DNA from: Sphingobacteriales bacterium 50-39
Lineage (GTDB): Bacteria > Bacteroidota > Bacteroidia > Chitinophagales > Chitinophagaceae
Length of the DNA stretch: 64,000 nt
Assembly: GCA_001898505.1 (NCBI GenBank)
Contig: MKTZ01000009.1
Coordinates: 681,947-745,946 of the forward strand
Reading direction: 5' to 3'
The notes beneath the pieces were generated by a model that was given only the letters and a program-made list of their open reading frames with translations, did no database searches and had not been told where the DNA came from. The position numbers and the translations under genes were made by a program. Shown piece after piece: positions 9,001 through 14,172 of this stretch (its first letter is position 1; every line of letters begins with the position of its first letter).

Positions 9001-9274
9001 AAACAGAGTTGCTGCCATCGTAGTCGGCTGTATAGGCAATGGTATGACCATCGGGAGAGAACTTGGGGAATATCTCCACTCCTGCGGGCGAGCTGAGATG
9101 ATGGGCTTTCCCTCCTTCTTTGGGCACTACCCAGAGGTCGTTGGCGTAGGTGAAGACGATCTGCGAAGCAGAGACATCCGGGTATCGCATCAGGGCGGCA
9201 TTGATCTGCGCGCTGGATGAGAAGGCGACAGGCGCCAGGGCAATAAAGGATAAAACGATTTTACGCATAAGCAT
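6017..9274 (-). CDS. Tricorn-like S41 protease with beta-propellers and PDZ domain
   Basis: The 1085-aa protein carries a signal peptide (cleavage near SSSAQ, residue 23; an alternative ATG lies two codons in). Residues about 25-560 are WD40/PD40-like propeller repeats with recurring 'PSWSPDGKYIAYWSD' and 'FSPDGHTIAYTADYDG' blades. A low-complexity Ala/Pro/Lys linker follows near 555-580. Then come a tricorn core domain, a PDZ domain (around 'GVMIKEGDYILAVNGVPL') and an S41 catalytic domain with the nucleophile in 'NGWSGSGGDAFPDY'. In archaeal tricorn this architecture degrades oligopeptides from larger proteases. Here the leader predicts a periplasmic enzyme for peptide processing. It is a single-gene unit bounded by the shared terminator. 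Confidence 0.92.
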   Translation of the reverse strand: MLMRKIVLSFIALAPVAFSSSAQINAALMRYPDVSASQIVFTYANDLWVVPKEGGKAHHLSSPAGVEIFPKFSPDGHTIAYTADYDGSNSVYTIPAEGGPATRLTWHGTLERVVDWYPDGKHLIFASPREAGRERFDQFFKIDIAGGTAQKLPLPYAEFGSLSPDGNQIAFVFKSQVFRNWKRYRGGWNAQIHLFNLTNYSFENISTTDADDELPMWHGNSIFFLSDRGQEKRMNLWEYNISSKAFTQLTNFTDYDVHYPSAGPDDIVFEYAGRLYLYNFSARKSTEVPIQVVTDETALRPALQTVDRQITSVNISPDGKRAIVEARGDLFSVPAENGPVKNLTQSSDVAERFPSWSPDGKYIAYWSDRSGEYELTVREPGVEGSEKKLTSYGPGYRYNLYWSPDSKKLVYVDKAMKIYIFDRTTGQTTYVDHGLRMFEGNLNGFSASWSPDSRWLAFDRDLPNQHQAVFLYDYTNKVLRQVTSGYYSCANPIFEPSGKYLFTSTNQTFNPLYSDLDNTFIYPNSTKLAVLVLKKSTPSPLYPKDDTVARKEEESAAPATPPAAPAAAAKSKPKTVAVDIDLDGLESRLVLLPVEAGNYNNLYAAEGKLIYQRRPNTGSDAKESPVLFFDLDKRKEKTIVADAGGIVLATDGKHLLVGKNGMFYIIAADEGQKLEKPLRTSEMQAWVDPRKEWKQIVTDAWRLERDFFYDPGMHGVDWNKVKERYEKMLEGAVTREEVNFIIGEMIGELNASHTYHGGGVEEVPKRTSVGYLGVDWEADGEHYKIKKIIKGAPWDAEVHSPLDLPGVMIKEGDYILAVNGVPLTTKTEPYAVFGNLADKPVELTYSSNGSWTGARTAVVQTLRDESRLRHLAWIEQNRRRVEEASGGAAGYIYVRSTGIDGQNELIRQFTAQLDKKALVIDERFNSGGQIPDRFIEMLDRKPLAFWATRDGVNWSWPPAGNFGPKVMLINGWSGSGGDAFPDYFRKAGLGPLIGSRTWGGLIGISGAPPLIDGGNITVPTFRMFNPDGTWFKEGHGVDPDIPVAEDLTQAAQGKDNQLERAITEINKLLKEKGFTPPARPAAETR

Positions 9275-9378
9275 ATGATTAAAAGGCTAATATATCGAAT
9301 GAACTATTTAAGATAAATCAAAACCGTCTACAGGCCCGGCTTTCTTGTTCACCGGCGATTTATCGGGCTGTCCGGCAA

Positions 9379-9422
9379 ATTGGACTAAATTTTTTACAGT
9401 CCAATCGGGTGCAATATATTTG
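9379..9422 (+). promoter_or_regulatory. Promoter with inverted-repeat operator for the SAM hydrolase gene
   Basis: TATATTTG (9415-9422) matches the Bacteroidota -7 consensus and lies 16 nt before the ATG at 9438. Just upstream is a perfect 8-bp inverted repeat ATTGGACT (9379-9386) / AGTCCAAT (9398-9405) with 11 nt between arms, covering the expected -33 region. That placement suits a repressor or activator site. Confidence 0.45.
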
Positions 9423-9437
9423 GAGAAAGGTAAGCAA

Positions 9438-10334
9438 ATGCGGCGTTTTTTTGTCCTCTTAGTGTTTTCTCTCCTGGTGCATCTTTCCCAGGGACAAAGT
9501 AAAGTAGTGGTATACCAAACGGACTTTGGTCTAAAGGATGGCGCGGTGTCCGAGATGAAAGGAGTAGCCATCGGCGTGTCGCCTGATCTGAAGCTATTCG
9601 ATCTCACCCATGAGATACCTGCGTTCAATATTTGGGAGGCAGCATACAGATTGAGGCAGACCGTGCCTTACTGGCCTGCCGGGACCGTCTTTGTCTCCGT
9701 GGTCGATCCGGGGGTCGGTACGGAAAGAAGATCCGTCGTCCTGAAGACACGTACCGGGCAGTTTATCGTTACGCCCGATAATGGTACGCTGACCCTGGTG
9801 GCGGAGACATTGGGGATAGCCGAGATACGGGAGATAGATGAGAATGTCAATCGCAGGAAGGGCTCACAGGAATCCTATACTTTTCACGGTCGCGACGTCT
9901 ATTCCTATACAGGGGCGCGTCTTGCCGCGGGGGTGATCACCTTCGAGCAGGTGGGACCTTTGCTGCCAAGGCAGGAAGTGGTTTCCATTCCCTATCAGAA
10001 GGCAGTGCTGGAAGGGAAGGTGATCAAGGGCACCATACCCGTGCTGGACGTACAATATGGAAATATATGGACCAATATACCGGGTGATCTTTTTGCGCAA
10101 TTGAAGCCTGCCTTCGGGGATCAACTGCATGTAAAGGTCCTGCATCAGGGCAAGTCCGTCTATGAAGGAGATATGCCGTATAGCGCCACCTTTGGGGCCG
10201 TGGCGAAAGGGAAGCCGCTGGTGTATCTGAACAGCCTGCTGCAATTGTCCTTTGCGCTGAACCAGGGAAGTTTTGCAGCGGAGCACAAAATATCCAGCGG
10301 GAATGACTGGAGCGTGGAAGTGTCCAAAAAGTAG
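9438..10334 (+). CDS. Exported S-adenosylmethionine hydrolase (DUF62 family)
   Basis: The chosen ATG (9438) gives a 298-aa protein with a clear signal peptide (MRRFFVLLVFSLLVHLSQGQ). The upstream in-frame ATG at 9345 lies before the promoter core and is rejected. DUF62 motifs are in order: TDFG (28-31), VDPGVG with Asp90, Arg97, PDNG (113-116) and FHGRD with His150. The Asp-Arg-His spacing matches the triad used by family members that split SAM into adenosine and methionine with water, rather than by fluorinase or chlorinase. A leader on this normally cytoplasmic type of enzyme is unusual: it would act on SAM or a related adenosyl compound outside the cytoplasm. Confidence 0.85.
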   Translation: MRRFFVLLVFSLLVHLSQGQSKVVVYQTDFGLKDGAVSEMKGVAIGVSPDLKLFDLTHEIPAFNIWEAAYRLRQTVPYWPAGTVFVSVVDPGVGTERRSVVLKTRTGQFIVTPDNGTLTLVAETLGIAEIREIDENVNRRKGSQESYTFHGRDVYSYTGARLAAGVITFEQVGPLLPRQEVVSIPYQKAVLEGKVIKGTIPVLDVQYGNIWTNIPGDLFAQLKPAFGDQLHVKVLHQGKSVYEGDMPYSATFGAVAKGKPLVYLNSLLQLSFALNQGSFAAEHKISSGNDWSVEVSKK

Positions 10335-10356
10335 CCGGGTCCGGCGACCGGGCGCC

Positions 10357-11085
10357 TCAGAGGTACAGCTGCACCATATGCCGCCAATAGCGGGCCTTAT
10401 GGGATTCTCCGTCCCAGAGATGAAGGGCGTTCCAGATGCCCTTGCTCCAGAGGGCGTTGCTGATGGCCTGGTTATTCTCCAGAAAAACATCTTTCTCCCC
10501 CACGACAAAGATGATCTCCTGTGCCTTGAGCAGACGTATCAGTTGTTCGTCATACAGATTGGGTATGAACTGTCCCGGCATATTATAATAGATGTTCTCG
10601 TCCCTGTAGCCGTCGAAGAGGTCGTCGAAATGCGGCATAGGGATGGTGAGGTCATAGCGCCCGCTGAGCCCTACTATTTTGTGGAAAATGGTAGGATATT
10701 TAAAGGCCACGTTCGCTGCATGATAGGCGCCCAGACTGCAGCCTGCCGCTACCAGGGTCCGGGAGGCATTCTTTTGATGTACCAAAGGGACCACTTCCTT
10801 CAGGATATACTGTTCATACTGGAGATGGCGGAGTATCCGCAGGGCGGGAGGGATGTCCCGGGCATAGAAGCTTTCCTTATCGATGCTATCCAGACAATAT
10901 ACCTGTATCTGCCGCGCCTCTATCTTCTTGCGCATGGCATCGATGACCTGCCAGTCCTCATAGTCGTAGAAATGCGCTGTTCGGGTGGGGAAAAATAAGA
11001 TGGGGTCGCCGGCCTCGCCAAAGATCAGCAATTCCATGTCCCGTTGTAGTGAGGGACTAAACCATTTATGATATTCTCGGTTCAT
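10357..11085 (-). CDS. Alpha/beta-hydrolase esterase (COG4947-like)
   Basis: The start at 11085 (MNREYHKWFSPSL) is chosen because its ATG overlaps the upstream gene's TGA (ATGA). The longer frame to 11127 would intrude further. The 242-aa protein has an alpha/beta-hydrolase layout with nucleophile Ser117 in GCSLGA, an acid in 'VVGEKDVF' and a His in 'DGESHKARYW'. No signal peptide is seen. The family is annotated as putative esterases; the substrate is unknown. It is the last gene of an overlapped minus-strand operon with the SGNH hydrolase, suggesting a paired deacylation role. Confidence 0.8.
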   Translation of the reverse strand: MNREYHKWFSPSLQRDMELLIFGEAGDPILFFPTRTAHFYDYEDWQVIDAMRKKIEARQIQVYCLDSIDKESFYARDIPPALRILRHLQYEQYILKEVVPLVHQKNASRTLVAAGCSLGAYHAANVAFKYPTIFHKIVGLSGRYDLTIPMPHFDDLFDGYRDENIYYNMPGQFIPNLYDEQLIRLLKAQEIIFVVGEKDVFLENNQAISNALWSKGIWNALHLWDGESHKARYWRHMVQLYL

Positions 11086-11780
11086 CGGATGATAGCGGAC
11101 AGTTGTTGCCGTATTATATCCTTCCATAAAGCATAGCCTTTCGTGCTGATGTGTAATCCATCCGGGTCCAGGAATTCTCTTTTAGGGTACCCTGCATTAT
11201 CCGTCATCTTGTGATAGACATCTATGTAATATAAATGGTTGCCTTGGCGGAGAATGTCTTCTTGTATGAGAGTATTCGTATAGCGGATGCTGTCGACGAT
11301 GTTCCAGCGGGCGATGCTGGGCTTGACGGAGATAAAGGCCAGGGGGATGTCCCCGAAATGCTGGCGGGTGCGCGCTACAAGCTGTTGAAAGAAGATGAGC
11401 ACTTCTTCCGGATGTCTGCCATCTCCCAGGTCGTTGTCGCCGGCATATACGATGATCGAGTTGGGGCGATAGTTTGTAAGCAGCCGGTCGAAAAACCATA
11501 CGCAGGCTGCCAGTGTCGAGCCGCCAAAACCCAGGTTGGCTGGCTGGTATTCTTTAAAGTCTTCGTGCAGGGTCTCCCAGAGTCGGATGGAACTGCTGCC
11601 ATAGAATATCATTTTAGGTTCATATTCCAGGCTGGCCCTTTCCTGTTCCAGGCGTTGCACTTCATGTTCGTACCAGATCATGTGAGGGTTTTGGTATTCA
11701 AATTTAAAGACAGGCCATCGAAGTACGACAGGGAGAATAATTGATAAAGTTAAAATAATCTTCGATATGCGCCCGATCAA
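11082..11780 (-). CDS. Membrane-anchored SGNH/GDSL hydrolase
   Basis: The 232-aa protein has one N-terminal hydrophobic segment (about 5-22) that is an uncleaved anchor or signal. SGNH blocks are visible: block I 'FYGSSSIRLW' (nucleophile about Ser63), block II 'NLGFGGS', block III 'YAGDNDL' and block V 'DPDGLHIS' with the Asp-His pair. Enzymes of this family deacylate lipids or acetylated sugars in the periplasm. It overlaps the cytochrome gene upstream by 4 bp and the esterase downstream by 4 bp, so all three are translationally coupled. Confidence 0.85.
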   Translation of the reverse strand: MIGRISKIILTLSIILPVVLRWPVFKFEYQNPHMIWYEHEVQRLEQERASLEYEPKMIFYGSSSIRLWETLHEDFKEYQPANLGFGGSTLAACVWFFDRLLTNYRPNSIIVYAGDNDLGDGRHPEEVLIFFQQLVARTRQHFGDIPLAFISVKPSIARWNIVDSIRYTNTLIQEDILRQGNHLYYIDVYHKMTDNAGYPKREFLDPDGLHISTKGYALWKDIIRQQLSAIIR

Positions 11781-12700
11781 TGGCTGGGACGCTTGCGGGC
11801 AGCAGCGGCGGCTTTGATGGGACCGAAGGGCCCATACTTATGCTGTGACTCCGGGAAACTGTCGGCATAAGGCCCAAAGGGTTGGTCAAATGGTTTGCGG
11901 GAAATATCCGGCCAGTCCACCGGGAATGCCTTTTGAGGCCGGGGCCGGGAATTGATATAGGCGGCTACATCCCAGGCTTCCGCATCCGTCAGCTGAGGTG
12001 TAAAATGAGCCGAGTCAAAAGGCATATTATACTTTACGTATCCCGCCAGACGGCTCAGGCGGAAGAGACCGGCGCCTGTATTATAGCTGTGTGGCCCCCA
12101 GAGGGGCGGATAGATATAGCTACAGCTGTCCTGATGGAGCATGCCGGCGCCCTGCGGACCGTGGCAGCGGGCGCATTTATTCGTATATACCAACCCTCCC
12201 TTTAGCGTATCTGCTGCCCTGTCAGAATAGGGTACATCGTAAATACCGACTCCGGATGGACGTGAGCCTTTTGGCACGTCCTTGCCCAGCCATTTTATAT
12301 AGGCATAAATGGCCTGCATCTCCCGGCTGGTGGTATCCAACGGCTGTCCGTCAAGACTTCGCTGGATACAGTCATTGATCCTTTTGTAAATGCTCTCGAT
12401 GGAGCCGCTCCGGTCCCGGAACTTTGGATAAGTAGAAAATACCGCACTGTAGTTATTACCCCAGGGGCGGGTACCCGCATCCAGATGGCAATTTTGACAA
12501 TTCATGCCATTGCTGATAGTAGCGATCTTCCCTTTGGGGCCCAGGTAGAGGGATGTGTTGGCGATGAGTTCGCGACCATATCGGATGAGCGCGCCTTCCG
12601 GGGAATGGGGAATGGTGCTGGTATCAGGAGAATGCCAAAGGTTGTTCTTCACCGTTGGTGAAGAACAACCGAGGAGAAAGATAAGGACGAGGTACCGCAT
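11777..12700 (-). CDS. Diheme c-type cytochrome lipoprotein, thiosulfate dehydrogenase (TsdA)-like
   Basis: The start at 12700 (MRYLVLIFLLGCSS) is preferred because it overlaps the upstream stop (TGATG) and yields a clean lipoprotein signal with Cys12. An ATG at 12724 is possible. Two heme motifs are present: CQNCH (68-72) and CARCH (176-180). The first half, with 'GALIRYGREL', 'RPWGNN' and 'RINDCIQRSLDG', resembles TsdA and SoxA-type cytochromes. Cys111 is positioned like the cysteine that ligates heme 1 in TsdA. The protein may oxidise thiosulfate or reduce tetrathionate at the membrane. The C-terminus carries an extra Pro/Lys-rich tail. A strong hairpin lies inside codons 11-21. Confidence 0.8.
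   Translation of the reverse strand: MRYLVLIFLLGCSSPTVKNNLWHSPDTSTIPHSPEGALIRYGRELIANTSLYLGPKGKIATISNGMNCQNCHLDAGTRPWGNNYSAVFSTYPKFRDRSGSIESIYKRINDCIQRSLDGQPLDTTSREMQAIYAYIKWLGKDVPKGSRPSGVGIYDVPYSDRAADTLKGGLVYTNKCARCHGPQGAGMLHQDSCSYIYPPLWGPHSYNTGAGLFRLSRLAGYVKYNMPFDSAHFTPQLTDAEAWDVAAYINSRPRPQKAFPVDWPDISRKPFDQPFGPYADSFPESQHKYGPFGPIKAAAAARKRPSH
12640..12670 (-). repeat. Perfect 14-bp inverted repeat inside the cytochrome reading frame
   Basis: GGTTGTTCTTCACC (12640-12653), a 3-nt loop, and GGTGAAGAACAACC (12657-12670) form an uninterrupted 14-bp hairpin. In the transcript it lies 31-61 nt after the cytochrome start and immediately follows the lipobox Cys codon. Confidence 0.9.
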
Positions 12701-13407
12701 CACCCTACGAAGCAGTAGTGACAACCATGTTCCTGTGCACGCCCTACGGCCCAGACGCCGGATGGGACAGGTTGCACGCCGGGCAGCAGTCCGGAGAGCC
12801 AGTCCTTTTTCACTTCGGCGGGGTCCTGGTTCATATTCTGCGCCGTCACGGCGCTGTATACCGTCATGGCGGCATCACATACACAGAACATGACGCCGCT
12901 GGCCTGGAGCTGATCGATGCCAATATCGACATTGCCGAAGCCCGGAATTTTGTAATCACCCGGTTTGGGTTTCCAGAATGGATTTCGGACAGCGGGCGCC
13001 TTGGTAGCGGGATCGTCTATTTTAAACATCTCCCCGAATTTGTATTTCGCCCAGAGCCTGTCCTCGAACGCATAGGGGATGGCTTCATGGCGTAGGATTA
13101 CCACAACGCTGTTCTCTTTTTCGGGAGTACCTGTGGCGGCATTTGTCAGGAGGAAGACCTTTGGCCATGCGAAAGGAAATATTTGATGCGGAGCTGTCAC
13201 GTCGAAGACTATGCGGTGTTTGCCTTTGATCTGACTAAACCATGCATCGGCGTCGCCGGGACCAGCAGCAAGCGCTTCATCCGGATGGACGATGGGAGCT
13301 GCGCTCAGTTGAAAAGGCTTGGCAATGGAGGCGATGCCGAGTGCGGCAGCGCCGGCGGCGATCTTTGAAAGAAAGCCACGTCTGGAAGGTGGGAGTGTGT
13401 TTGTCAT
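12700..13407 (-). CDS. Tat-exported DsrE-like sulfur-relay protein
   Basis: The 235-aa protein has a twin-arginine leader (PSRRGFLSKIAAGAAALG). The mature part has a DsrE/DsrF-like fold signature: a central 'IRHEA'-type strand pattern and the late 'LQASGVMFCVCDAAMTVYS' helix entry with two cysteines. It finishes with a CHYCF motif. DsrE-fold proteins carry or sense sulfur species. Here it is exported and coupled (TGATG) to a TsdA-like cytochrome, which supports a periplasmic sulfur-redox role by inference. The family similarity is moderate. Confidence 0.65.
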   Translation of the reverse strand: MTNTLPPSRRGFLSKIAAGAAALGIASIAKPFQLSAAPIVHPDEALAAGPGDADAWFSQIKGKHRIVFDVTAPHQIFPFAWPKVFLLTNAATGTPEKENSVVVILRHEAIPYAFEDRLWAKYKFGEMFKIDDPATKAPAVRNPFWKPKPGDYKIPGFGNVDIGIDQLQASGVMFCVCDAAMTVYSAVTAQNMNQDPAEVKKDWLSGLLPGVQPVPSGVWAVGRAQEHGCHYCFVG

Positions 13408-13492
13408 AATGAGCTTTCCGCAAATATATCCGGATAGAATAGAAATGTCAATGACATGATAATGCTAATTTCCCATCGGCGGGATTTGACAG

Positions 13493-14125
13493 TTAAACGA
13501 TACGATCTCGCAGGGCTTTGGCTACCGCCTCCCGGCCGCAATTCACATGGAGCTTGGAGTAGATATTGCGGATATGACCTCGCACCGTGTCGACGCTGAT
13601 ATGACAATTCCCTGCGATCATCTTGTAGCTAAATCCTTTTACCAATTGCTTGAGCACTTCTTTTTCCCTCTCTGTAAGGTGATATTGCAGCCGGCCCTGC
13701 CCTGTCTGCTGAAAGGAGTGCAATACTTTTTTTGCAATGGCGGGAGACAGGGGCGCCCCGCCGTGGAGGACATTGTCGATGGCTTCCAGAAGATGGACAA
13801 AGGAAGTGTTCTTGAGTATATAGCCATTGGCCCCTCCGCAGAGGCACTCGAATAATTTGTCCTCGTCCTCCAGCACTGTATGGATGATGATATATGTCTC
13901 CGGGTATTTTTCTTTTATGATGCGCAGTCCTTCGATGCCGTCCACTTCGGGCATGCTGATGTCCATGATCACGATGTCCGGTCTGTGCTGGGCGACGACA
14001 GCGGCTGCCTGGGCGCAGTTATCATATCCACCCGCCACGGTATAGCCTTCCACGCCGTCGAGCAGTATGGTAAGCGACTCGCGCAGCCGGGCATTGTCCT
14101 CAAAAATTACGATCGATACAGCCAT
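13493..14125 (-). CDS. NarL/LuxR-type response regulator
   Basis: The 210-aa protein has a receiver domain with the acidic pocket (Glu9-Asp10), phospho-acceptor Asp55 in 'IVIMDISMPE' and a conserved Thr/Lys switch region. A linker is followed by a LuxR-type helix-turn-helix ('LTEREKEVLKQLVKGFSYKMIA...ISVDTVRGHI'). It lies 47 bp downstream of the sensor kinase on the same strand and is its likely partner. The DsrE-like operon begins 85 bp further on, making that operon a candidate target or part of the same transcript. Confidence 0.94.
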   Translation of the reverse strand: MAVSIVIFEDNARLRESLTILLDGVEGYTVAGGYDNCAQAAAVVAQHRPDIVIMDISMPEVDGIEGLRIIKEKYPETYIIIHTVLEDEDKLFECLCGGANGYILKNTSFVHLLEAIDNVLHGGAPLSPAIAKKVLHSFQQTGQGRLQYHLTEREKEVLKQLVKGFSYKMIAGNCHISVDTVRGHIRNIYSKLHVNCGREAVAKALRDRIV

Positions 14126-14172
14126 ACTTAAAATTAGTACGGGTAATGTTATGTCTTTATAGCACGTTTATG

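Noticed and set aside
9345..9437. N-terminal extension of the SAM hydrolase
   Set aside because: Lies across the promoter and operator and would bury the signal peptide.
9438..10334. Fluorinase/chlorinase assignment for the DUF62 protein
   Set aside because: The Asp-Arg-His spacing fits SAM hydrolases, and no halide-site loop is apparent.
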